A DNA stretch of 64,000 nt from Gemmatimonadales bacterium (GTDB lineage Bacteria; Krumholzibacteriota; Krumholzibacteriia; LZORAL124-64-63), in NCBI GenBank assembly GCA_019038745.1, contig JAHOYV010000009.1:18972-82971 (forward strand), in the 5' to 3' direction. Each line of letters starts with the position of its first letter. Within the stretch, counting starts at the first letter, position 1. Positions 26,032 through 33,807 of the stretch are shown here, piece after piece. The position numbers were made by a program, and so were the translations under genes. The notes under the pieces were generated by a model. It was not told the DNA's origin and did no database searches. It saw only the letters and a program-made list of their open reading frames with translations.

Positions 26032-28188
26032 ATGCTCCCGATCCTGCTGCCAGTTGCCCTTCTGTTCCAAGGGCCCCTTCTGCCCGCCTACATAGGTCCG
26101 GGTGCTGGTTTTGCTTTGGGTGGATCCTTCCTGTTCGCGTTGGCGGGTTTGCTGCTGGCTTTTTTTGCCGTGCTGGCCTGGCCGTTGCGGGTGGCGATAC
26201 GCACTGTTCGGGGTCGAGCCCGGCGAAAAGCCAACAGTGGGCATGGCGGCCACGAGATCAAACGCGTGGTTGTTCTCGGTCTGGACGGTTTCGATCCGAA
26301 AATCGCCCGCGAGATGTTGGGCCGGGGTGAGCTTCCCCACTTGGCAAAACTACGGGATCAAGGGACCTTCCGACCTCTGGCTACGACCTTTCCGTCCATG
26401 TCGCCGGTGGGTTGGTCCACTTTTGCAACCGGGGTCGATGCCTCAAGGCACAATATTTTTGATTTCCTGACACGGGACAAGCGGACCCATCTGCCAGTGC
26501 TGAGTTCCACACGTCTGCACCCAGGTCGTGAGCGAAGATTGGGGCCGATCAAGCTACCGGGCGGTGGGTCGCACTTTGAACTGCTGCGCCGCAGTAAACC
26601 TTTTTGGAAGACCTGCGCCGAGCAGGGGTTGCCCAGTACCATCCTGCGCGTGCCGATCACTTTTCCGCCCGACAAGTTCGGTGGCAAGCTTCTTTCGGCG
26701 ATGTGTGTGCCCGATCTGCACGGCACCCAGGGCACGTTTTCCCACTACACGGAACCGGGGATGGAGCCGGCCTCCGGTAACCGCACCACGGGCGGGGTGC
26801 GCCTGATCCTGAAACACCAAGGTCCCGGCGCCTGGGAATCCCACCTGACCGGCCCCGATTTGCCTGGCTCCACGGAAAACCCCGGTGCGATGACCCTGCC
26901 TGTCCGTGTGGTAGTCGACGGGAAAAACAAGTGCGCCGAATTCCGTGTCGGCCAGGAGAAATTCAAGCTTGGTGAGGATGAGTACTCGGAGTGGATCCCG
27001 GTGGAGTTTCGGTCGGGTATGATCAAGGCCCACGGTATCTGCAAAGTGCGGATCACTTCCTTCGATCCGGGCTTCTCGTTCTACATCACACCCGTGCATA
27101 TCGATCCGCGGCGGCCGGCCATGCCGATCAGCAATCCGCCCCATCTGGCCATGGCCTACTCTCGATTGCATGGTCGTTTTGCCACCCTGGGTCTGGCAGA
27201 GGACACCTGGGCGTTGAATGAACGGGTCATCGACGAACAGGCTTTTCTGGATCAGGTCTACGGTATTCACGCCGAACGTGAGAAACAATTTTTCCAGGCT
27301 TTGGACCGACAACCGGATGGTGTCGTGTCTGTGGTTTTCGACGCCACCGATCGTATCCAGCACATGTTCTTCCGTTATCTGGAACCGGATCATCCGGCCA
27401 ACCGGGGCAAGGATACGGAGAAACACAAGAATGCAATCGGCGACCTATATCGCCGCGCGGACGATCTTGTCGGCCGAACCATGGAGAAGCTGGGCCCAAA
27501 GGACGGGTTGCTGGTCATCTCCGATCACGGTTTCAAGAGTTTCCAGCGCAGCGTGAATCTGAACTCCTGGTTCCGCGAGAACGGTTATCTCTTTTTGAAG
27601 AGTGACCCAGCCGAGGGCCCGTTGCCCGAGATCCCGTCCGGGGACCGCTTCGAAGTGACAGATATCGACTGGCCACGCACTCGCGCCTACACGAACGGTC
27701 TGGCCGGCTTCTACTTGAATATCCGGGGCCGTGAGACGGATGGCTGCGTCGCACCCGAGGAAGTGCCCGCCCTGCAGGAAGAACTGATCGGCAAGTTGCG
27801 CGGTTTGCAGGATGTTGAGCGTTCCTGTGAAGCGATCACCGAACTGTGGGCGGGGCATGAGATATACACCGGGCCTTATCGGAGCAATGGTCCTGACGTG
27901 ATTGTCGGCTACAAGCCGGGTTACCGAGCCGACTGGGATGCCGCCGTCGGAGCAGTCAGCGACCTAGTGATTTCGGACAACACCCGCAGCTGGTCGGGCG
28001 ACCACTGCATGGATCCGCGGCAAGTGCCGGGAGTAATCTTCAGCTCGCTGCCGTTCATTACGCCCAAGCCGGCCCTGGAGGACATGGCTGCCAGCGTTTT
28101 GGATCTGCTGGGCGTTGAGGCGCCGGATCATATGACCGGCCGTTCTATCTTTGGGGATCGTCAGAACTTTCAGGAAGCGGATGGATGA
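26032..28188 (+). CDS. alkaline-phosphatase-superfamily phosphodiesterase-like protein, membrane-anchored (copy 1)
   Basis: The N-terminus has two hydrophobic segments around AYIGPGAGF, followed by an AP-superfamily catalytic domain: VVVLGLDGFDPKI (metal aspartate), TFPSMSPVGWSTFATG (probable nucleophile serine), HNIFDFLTRD, DATDRIQHMFFRYLEPDHP, VISDHGFKSF and WSGDHC near the end. These resemble type I phosphodiesterase/nucleotide pyrophosphatases and phosphoglycerate mutase-like enzymes; the substrate is unknown. Its stop overlaps the start of the next paralogue as ATGA. No strong ribosome site precedes ATG 26032, so the start is less certain than the domain call. Confidence 0.85.
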   Translation: MLPILLPVALLFQGPLLPAYIGPGAGFALGGSFLFALAGLLLAFFAVLAWPLRVAIRTVRGRARRKANSGHGGHEIKRVVVLGLDGFDPKIAREMLGRGELPHLAKLRDQGTFRPLATTFPSMSPVGWSTFATGVDASRHNIFDFLTRDKRTHLPVLSSTRLHPGRERRLGPIKLPGGGSHFELLRRSKPFWKTCAEQGLPSTILRVPITFPPDKFGGKLLSAMCVPDLHGTQGTFSHYTEPGMEPASGNRTTGGVRLILKHQGPGAWESHLTGPDLPGSTENPGAMTLPVRVVVDGKNKCAEFRVGQEKFKLGEDEYSEWIPVEFRSGMIKAHGICKVRITSFDPGFSFYITPVHIDPRRPAMPISNPPHLAMAYSRLHGRFATLGLAEDTWALNERVIDEQAFLDQVYGIHAEREKQFFQALDRQPDGVVSVVFDATDRIQHMFFRYLEPDHPANRGKDTEKHKNAIGDLYRRADDLVGRTMEKLGPKDGLLVISDHGFKSFQRSVNLNSWFRENGYLFLKSDPAEGPLPEIPSGDRFEVTDIDWPRTRAYTNGLAGFYLNIRGRETDGCVAPEEVPALQEELIGKLRGLQDVERSCEAITELWAGHEIYTGPYRSNGPDVIVGYKPGYRADWDAAVGAVSDLVISDNTRSWSGDHCMDPRQVPGVIFSSLPFITPKPALEDMAASVLDLLGVEAPDHMTGRSIFGDRQNFQEADG

Positions 28189-30188
28189 TGAGAACTGGAC
28201 GGCAAAGTTCAAATTTTAAGGGTCTGTTGGCTGTGCTTTGTCTGGTCCAGGCCATTGCCCTGACTGTTGTCCCGGCCGTTGCCGGACCGCCGTCGGCGAA
28301 GTCCAAGGTTTTGGTCATCGGTTTCGACGGTATGGACCCTGTCCTGTTGGAGGAATTTCGCAGTTCGGGCGCCATGCCCAATTTCGACAAATTCCTGGCC
28401 GAGGGCGGTCAGCTCAGCGAACTCGCCACCTCGGTTCCGCCCCAGTCTCCTGTTGCCTGGTCGAACTTCATTACCGGTCGCGACTCGGGCGGACATGGTA
28501 TCTACGATTTCATCCACCGCGATCCCGAAACCCTTTTGCCCTACTCGTCAACCAGCGAGGCGAAGGGTTCGACGCGTTTCATCAAACTGGGATCCTGGAA
28601 AATTCCGCGTGGAGGAGGGCATATCCGCAACCTGCGCGAGGGGACGGCTTTCTGGGAGATTCTCTCCGAGGCGGGCATCGACGCCACGGTCTTCAAGGTG
28701 CCCTCAAACTTCCCGCCCATCGAGTGTGAGGCGCGCAGTCTTTCAGGAATGGGCACCCCCGACTTGTCGGGCAATTACGGTATTTCCACCCTGATCACCG
28801 ACGATCCGCCGATGGATCGTGATTTGGGCGGCGGCCGCGTCGAATCGGTCTGGCTGGATGACGGTGTCTTCAGCGCCGTTCTGATCGGGCCGAGAAACAC
28901 CTGGCGTGAGGGCGACCCGGAAGCAAAGACCACGGTGACCGGCCGCCTTGATCCGGAAACCCATAATGCGTGGATCGAAGTCGGAGATACCGAGATCGTG
29001 CTCGAGGAAGGCGAGTGGAGCGAATGGATCACGCTCGAATTTCCGATGGTGCCGTTGCTCAAAAACGTTTCGGGTATCTGTCGCTTTTTTCTGATTGAGG
29101 CCGGGCCGGCGCTACGTCTTTACGTCACCCCTATCCAGATCGACCCGATGAATCCGGAGATGCCGATCAGCACTCCTTCGGTCTACAGTCGTGAGATAGC
29201 CGAAGTTATCGGTCCGTATTACACCCAGGGCCTGCCCGAAGATACCAGCGCCCTGGAGAACGGGTTCCTGAACGACAGTCAATACGTGGAGTTGAGCAAT
29301 CTCGTGCTGCGGGAACGGCTCACCCAGCTCGATTACGAACTGGATCGTTTCTCCGGTTTGGACGAGGGTTTCCTCTTCTTCTACTTCAATGCTCCGGACC
29401 AGACCTGCCATATGCACTGGCGCAACATGGACCCCGATTCGCCCACGCACGCGTCCGCGGATCCGCGACAGGCCGGCCGAATTGCCGAGATGTACGTCGC
29501 CCTGGACGCGGCCCTGGGTGACGCCATGGACAAAGTCGGCGACGATGCGGTGATCATGATCATGAGCGACCACGGTTTTGCTCCCTGGAATCGAGCCTTC
29601 CATGTGAACACCTGGCTGTTGGAAAACGGCTATCTTTTCCTGAAGGAAGGCATGGATCGAGAGAACGTGGAGATGCTGATCGGTGTGGATTGGTCGCGCA
29701 CGCGAGCCTACGCCCTGGGCATCAACGGGCTGTATCTGAATCTTCAGGGACGGGAAAAGGACGGCATTGTGCAGCCCGGCGCCGAACAGGAGGCCCTTCT
29801 GGCCGAATTGAAATCCAAACTGGAAGCGACGGTTGATCCACTGTCTGAAGAGCCGGCGATCAAGTACGCCTACCGCTCCGACCATACCTATCACGGACCG
29901 TTGAAAAACGCAGGCCCGGACATTGTAATGGGGTATCATCGCGGGTGGCGAGGAAGCAATGAATCGGCCTTGGGGTCGATCCCGGCGGAAGTCTTTACCG
30001 ACAACCTGCTGAAGTGGAGCGGCGACCACTGTATAGCGGCTGACGAGGTGCCGGGCATCCTGATGACCAATAAGCCGATCCTGCGCGCGGATCCCGGGTT
30101 GGTGGACATGGCGCCTACTATTTTGCGCCTGTTCGGGATTACCCCGCTGCCGGAGATGGTCGGTGGGTCGGTGTTCGAGCCCAGGTGA
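28185..30188 (+). CDS. alkaline-phosphatase-superfamily phosphodiesterase-like protein, secreted (copy 2)
   Basis: A signal peptide (GLLAVLCLVQAIALTVVPAVAG) leads into the same catalytic layout as the preceding gene: VIGFDGMDPVLLEEF, SVPPQSPVAWSNFITG with the candidate serine, HGIYDFIHRD, APDQTCHMHWRNMDPDSP, IMSDHGFAPWNRAFHVNTW and WSGDHC. The two are clear paralogues, differing mainly in how they are placed at the membrane. Length is 667 residues. Two ATGs in a row at 28185 and 28188 overlap the previous stop. Substrate unknown; polar head groups or glycan phosphodiesters would fit the fold. Confidence 0.87.
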   Translation: MMRTGRQSSNFKGLLAVLCLVQAIALTVVPAVAGPPSAKSKVLVIGFDGMDPVLLEEFRSSGAMPNFDKFLAEGGQLSELATSVPPQSPVAWSNFITGRDSGGHGIYDFIHRDPETLLPYSSTSEAKGSTRFIKLGSWKIPRGGGHIRNLREGTAFWEILSEAGIDATVFKVPSNFPPIECEARSLSGMGTPDLSGNYGISTLITDDPPMDRDLGGGRVESVWLDDGVFSAVLIGPRNTWREGDPEAKTTVTGRLDPETHNAWIEVGDTEIVLEEGEWSEWITLEFPMVPLLKNVSGICRFFLIEAGPALRLYVTPIQIDPMNPEMPISTPSVYSREIAEVIGPYYTQGLPEDTSALENGFLNDSQYVELSNLVLRERLTQLDYELDRFSGLDEGFLFFYFNAPDQTCHMHWRNMDPDSPTHASADPRQAGRIAEMYVALDAALGDAMDKVGDDAVIMIMSDHGFAPWNRAFHVNTWLLENGYLFLKEGMDRENVEMLIGVDWSRTRAYALGINGLYLNLQGREKDGIVQPGAEQEALLAELKSKLEATVDPLSEEPAIKYAYRSDHTYHGPLKNAGPDIVMGYHRGWRGSNESALGSIPAEVFTDNLLKWSGDHCIAADEVPGILMTNKPILRADPGLVDMAPTILRLFGITPLPEMVGGSVFEPR

Positions 30189-30210
30189 TTACGAAACGAG
30201 GGAGAAAGTA

Positions 30211-30411
30211 ATGTTCGGCGGTGGAGGAAAAATCAAGATCGACAAGGACCTGCTGGCCAAGGTGAAAAAATATTCCGGACTTGCCGGTTACGCCACGCCC
30301 GAGGAATTCGTTCAGCACGTTCTGGAGAGAGAGATCGCCAAATTCGAAGAGAACGGCGATACCGAAGAGGAGATTCGTAAGCGCATGCAGGGTTTGGGCT
30401 ACATATCATGA
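30211..30411 (+). CDS. 66-residue ribbon-helix-helix-like protein with LGYI tail
   Basis: The protein opens with a short strand KIKIDKDLLAKVKKYSGLAG and a helix pair YATPEEFVQHVLEREIAKFE, the outline of a MetJ/Arc-type ribbon-helix-helix. It ends TEEEIRKRMQGLGYIS, nearly the same tail as the third phosphodiesterase of this operon (NEEIRKQLRSLGYIN). GGGAGAAAGTA precedes the ATG at 30211. It overlaps the next gene as ATGA. It may regulate the operon or act as an assembly partner through the shared tail; neither is shown. Confidence 0.8.
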   Translation: MFGGGGKIKIDKDLLAKVKKYSGLAGYATPEEFVQHVLEREIAKFEENGDTEEEIRKRMQGLGYIS

Positions 30412-31241
30412 CCGGAGTTCTGAACGGACTGACGAGAATCGTCAGTGGATTCTTTGATCTGCTGGTCGCGCCTCTGGCCGGGCATCCAGCCTGGGCGATG
30501 CTCGTCGTGTCGGTGTTTTCCGCGGTATGGGCCCTGCTGTTGTTCAAAGCGGTGACGCCGCAAAAGAAATTGGCTGATGGTCGGGACCGCCTCTTCGGTC
30601 ACATTTTCGAAATGGGTCTTTACCAGGACCACCTGAGTGTCCTGGGCAGTATCCAGCGTGATCTGGCCAAGGCCAATTTGCGCTATATGATGATGACGTT
30701 GCCCGCTCTGCTTGCCCTGACGCTGCCCATGGTTCTGACCCTGGCGCAACTGGATAGCCGGTTTTCCAGGCGGCCGCTGCATCCTGGTGAGACCGCCGTG
30801 TTTTCGGTTCGCCTGAATTCGGATGCCAACGGACGGCTCAAGGATTTTCGACTGGTTGTTCCCGATGGCGTCATCATAGAGGCGGGTCCGGTGCGTGATC
30901 AACGGGACGGAGCGATCGCCTGGCGCTTGCGGGGGGACAAGGACGGAGAGTACCTTTTACAGATAATGCTGGATGGGCGGGCCGTGGCAGACCGGATCCT
31001 TCCAGTGGGGGAAGGGTTGCCGCGCGTGAACGAACACAACAGGGTTGGCCCGTTTGCCGAAGTCATGGCCCCGGGTGCCCGGTCCCTGAAGAGTGACGAT
31101 CCGATCGGGGGGATGACCCTGCACCTGCCGGAGCGTTCAACAAGCTATCTTGGGTTGGAAATGAATTGGTTGGTCGCCTTCATGCTGTTTTCCCTGCTGG
31201 GCGGCCTTGTGTTGAAGGATGTGTTGAAGGTTTCGCTTTGA
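30408..31241 (+). CDS. Oxa1/EMC3 (DUF106)-like membrane protein with added soluble domain
   Basis: The first 110 residues run transmembrane helix (WAMLVVSVFSAVWALLLFKA), a charged cytoplasmic helical hairpin (TPQKKLADGRDRLFGHIFEM, then SIQRDLAKANLRYMMM), and a second helix (LPALLALTLPMVLTLAQL). This is the pattern of DUF106/EMC3-type members of the Oxa1 insertase superfamily. A beta-rich domain of about 130 residues follows (RRPLHPGETAVFSVRLN...), then a C-terminal helix (WLVAFMLFSLLGGLVL). In ordinary members the second and third helices are close together, so this insertion is unusual. The assignment is structural reasoning from the hydrophobic pattern, not a firm homology. Confidence 0.55.
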   Translation: MTGVLNGLTRIVSGFFDLLVAPLAGHPAWAMLVVSVFSAVWALLLFKAVTPQKKLADGRDRLFGHIFEMGLYQDHLSVLGSIQRDLAKANLRYMMMTLPALLALTLPMVLTLAQLDSRFSRRPLHPGETAVFSVRLNSDANGRLKDFRLVVPDGVIIEAGPVRDQRDGAIAWRLRGDKDGEYLLQIMLDGRAVADRILPVGEGLPRVNEHNRVGPFAEVMAPGARSLKSDDPIGGMTLHLPERSTSYLGLEMNWLVAFMLFSLLGGLVLKDVLKVSL

Positions 31242-31286
31242 CTGATCACCGTCTCGGCTGAGCCCGATACCCCGAGGAGAATCGAG

Positions 31287-32594
31287 ATGAAATCGGCAGT
31301 GGTGAGCGGGATTGTGATGGGAGCCTTGTTGGTTCTTTTGGCAGGATTCTTGGTCGGTTGCGGCGGCAAGGAACCGCCGCTGGATCCGGAAGCCCGCAAA
31401 CTGGTGGTCATTGGCCTGGATTCCGCCGACTGGCGTCTGTTGAAACCCATGATTGAAGATGAAGGCCGGCTGCCGGTGCTGAAGAACTTCATGACGCAAT
31501 CATCCTACGGCCGGATGAAGACCTTCTTTCCGCTGGAGAAATCGCCGGTGCTCTGGGCCAGCATATCCACTGGAGTTGAACCTGAAGTCCACGGTATCGC
31601 GAATTTCGTCAAGGGTTCGGACCAGAAGCCGGTCAGTGGCAGCGCCTGGTACGCTCCGGCGATCTGGGATATTCTGGGTGCGGCGAATCTGAGCAGCTCG
31701 GTCGTCGGCATGTGGACCACCTATCCCACTCGCCAGATCAACGGTGTTATGGTCAGTGACTATCTGCCCTACGGTCATGGCCGGGATAAACCAATGGAGG
31801 GCTTGGTCTACCCCGATTCCCTGACTGAAGCCGTAGTGGCTTTGCGGGTGGATCCTGCCTCATTGACCCGCGAAGATCTGACGCGGTTCATAGATACGGA
31901 CAAGATTACCTTGGCCGAGAAAAAGTACCCGGTGCTGATGGGCAAGCTGCGCGATGTCCTGGCTGCCGACATGGGTTACGTGGCAGTCAATCGTATGCTC
32001 GCCGAGAAATTCGATTTCGACCTGTTCTATTTCTACCTGCGCGGCCCAGACATGATCAGCCACTATTTTTACCGTTTTCTTAAACCACAGGACAGCCGTC
32101 TGGTTGTTACTCCCGAGGAGATCGAGATCTTCAAGGATGTGGTGAAGCGCTACTACGACTGGTCAGACGAAGTCACCGGCGAAGTGTTGAGCTGGTTTCC
32201 TGCCGATCGCCAAACAGTGATCCTTTCCGACCATGGTTTCTACGGCCCGCGCAAGAGCGGCAAGAAGGGAGCCCACGAACACAGCGAATGGGGGATCTTC
32301 CTGGTCCGTAGTCCGATTTACGAGGCGAACCATCAATTCAGCCACCTGGAACTGCTGGATATCTGCCCCACTTTCCTGGCTTTGATGGGTCTGCCGCCGG
32401 CCCAGGATATGCCTGGCCGGGTTTTGATCGATGGTTTGACTTCCGCCGGGAAGAAGCGGATCGAACGAATCGAAAAAAATCGCGTGCCTACCTATTTGCC
32501 ATTACGGCCGGCAGAGGGTCCCGCCGGTGAACTGGATGAGGGCGTAAACGAAGAGATTCGGAAGCAATTACGGTCGTTGGGATACATAAACTGA
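31287..32594 (+). CDS. alkaline-phosphatase-superfamily lipoprotein (copy 3)
   Basis: A lipoprotein signal ends FLVGC (C25). The domain is a shorter version of the two upstream paralogues: VVIGLDSADWRLLKPM, FPLEKSPVLWASISTGVEPEVHGI, FYLRGPDMISHYFYRFLKP, VILSDHGFYGP, AHEHSEWGIFLV and LELLDICPTFLALMGLPPAQDMPG. The candidate nucleophile is the serine in KSPVLW. It ends NEEIRKQLRSLGYIN, shared with the small protein encoded 0.9 kb upstream. GAGGAGAAT precedes the ATG. The 45-base gap to the insertase-like gene suggests the same transcript. Substrate unknown. Confidence 0.86.
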   Translation: MKSAVVSGIVMGALLVLLAGFLVGCGGKEPPLDPEARKLVVIGLDSADWRLLKPMIEDEGRLPVLKNFMTQSSYGRMKTFFPLEKSPVLWASISTGVEPEVHGIANFVKGSDQKPVSGSAWYAPAIWDILGAANLSSSVVGMWTTYPTRQINGVMVSDYLPYGHGRDKPMEGLVYPDSLTEAVVALRVDPASLTREDLTRFIDTDKITLAEKKYPVLMGKLRDVLAADMGYVAVNRMLAEKFDFDLFYFYLRGPDMISHYFYRFLKPQDSRLVVTPEEIEIFKDVVKRYYDWSDEVTGEVLSWFPADRQTVILSDHGFYGPRKSGKKGAHEHSEWGIFLVRSPIYEANHQFSHLELLDICPTFLALMGLPPAQDMPGRVLIDGLTSAGKKRIERIEKNRVPTYLPLRPAEGPAGELDEGVNEEIRKQLRSLGYIN

Positions 32595-32660
32595 GAGGGC
32601 TCTCGCAATTTGCGGGTTGTGGCACTACGGTTGGGCGTATTCAAGCAATCTGGATTATTT

Positions 32661-32730
32661 TTGATCAATTATCTATCAAAAGTCTAATATATGATAAAAG
32701 TGTTTACAAAATGTGGATATCTAATACAAT
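32661..32730 (+). promoter_or_regulatory. two candidate sigma-70 promoters
   Basis: TTGATC at 32661 and TAATAT at 32685 are 18 bases apart. TTTACA at 32703 and TACAAT at 32725 are 16 bases apart. The region is notably AT-rich against its surroundings and lies 130-200 bases before the secreted OB-fold-like protein gene. Confidence 0.5.
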
Positions 32731-32859
32731 AGGGCCCGAAATGGGGGTAAGGTAAGCGAAGGTTGGTCGCTGTAATTTTTGACCTGTTGCTCCACGACTT
32801 AAACTTCGGGTGCAAAATTCCCTGCTCAAAGAGGGGATGACCCGAGAGGAGAATTGACT

Positions 32860-33561
32860 ATGAAGAGGATTACTATTGTTCTGGCCATAATGTTGATGGC
32901 GGGCGTAGCCAACGCTGGCCCGATTTATGACATGGAAGTCGGCGGACTATACGCTGAGGGCGACTACGTCGAGGTAGTTTGTGCTACCGTGACAGCCGTG
33001 ACCGAATACGGTTGCGCCATTGCTGAAGTGCCTTTCGGCATGGGAAACAGCACTTGGGTGTATCTGGGCTCCGGGCACACCACCCTCGTGGGAGACATCG
33101 TTACCGTTAATGCTCCCTACACCGAGTATTACGACCTGACCGAACTGGACGTAGGCCACAACACCGTCGATCCTGGAGTTGCCACTTTCGTAACGGTCGG
33201 GGTCTGCACGGAAATGCCCGCGCCGATCTTCATTACAGCCGCTGAAATCATGGCTGCTCCCGAGCACTATGAGAGCTGCATGGTTTGGATTACCGACGGT
33301 TTTCACGTCACCGAGCTGCTGACCTACGGCGAGTGGAGTGCCGATAGCCATGAGGACGGAACTCAAATCCGCTTCGACGACTACTGGTTCGATGAGACAG
33401 TTTTGGCCGTTGCCGATTGTGCCAACTGGGCTGTTGGCATGTGGACCTATGCTTACAGTAACTTCAAGCTGCATCCAACCGTGGACGGTTTCCCGGCGGT
33501 CCAATGCGCTGTGGCTTCCGATGAAACCAGTCTGGATGCTATCAAGGCTCTGTATCGGTAG
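32860..33561 (+). CDS. secreted OB-fold-like protein with IKALYR C-terminal tail
   Basis: A signal peptide (KRITIVLAIMLMAGVANAG) is followed by two similar beta-rich segments. The first (VEVVCATVTAVTEYGCAIAE, then VYLGSGHTTLVGDIVTVNAP and YTEYYDLTELDVG) resembles the OB-like modules that accompany secreted nucleases and adhesins. The last residues are ETSLDAIKALYR, a tail I associate with secreted proteins of Krumholzibacteria-like lineages and which may be a sorting or truncated anchor signal. AGAGGAGAAT precedes the ATG. The gene has its own promoters and a strong terminator, so it is a single transcription unit. Function unknown. Confidence 0.75.
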   Translation: MKRITIVLAIMLMAGVANAGPIYDMEVGGLYAEGDYVEVVCATVTAVTEYGCAIAEVPFGMGNSTWVYLGSGHTTLVGDIVTVNAPYTEYYDLTELDVGHNTVDPGVATFVTVGVCTEMPAPIFITAAEIMAAPEHYESCMVWITDGFHVTELLTYGEWSADSHEDGTQIRFDDYWFDETVLAVADCANWAVGMWTYAYSNFKLHPTVDGFPAVQCAVASDETSLDAIKALYR

Positions 33562-33596
33562 GAACCTTAGGGTTTTTTCGATCAGTCCTGATTTGA

Positions 33597-33626
33597 CGGG
33601 CCGCCCTTGGTGGGTGGCCCGTTTTT
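33597..33626 (+). terminator. rho-independent terminator
   Basis: CGGGCCGCCC and GGGTGGCCCG form a 10-pair stem (one G-T pair) around TTGGT, followed directly by TTTTT. It lies 36 bases after the stop of the OB-fold-like gene. Confidence 0.9.
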
Positions 33627-33807
33627 CCCCACCCCCCGACACCTCATGAAAATTCTTCTCAGCGCCGATGCGAGTTCACAACCTACGGAATATTCCTTGC
33701 AACATGAAGAACTCCTGGCCGGATCCTCGATTCGGTTATGGGCGACCCCGAGTATGAAATTGAAAAAAAACAAATTGATCGACTAATCTAGTTCGCTGAG
33801 GAGCGAC

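Noticed and set aside
29112..30029. 305-residue minus-strand frame opposite the second phosphodiesterase
   Set aside because: Antisense to conserved catalytic motifs; no independent evidence.
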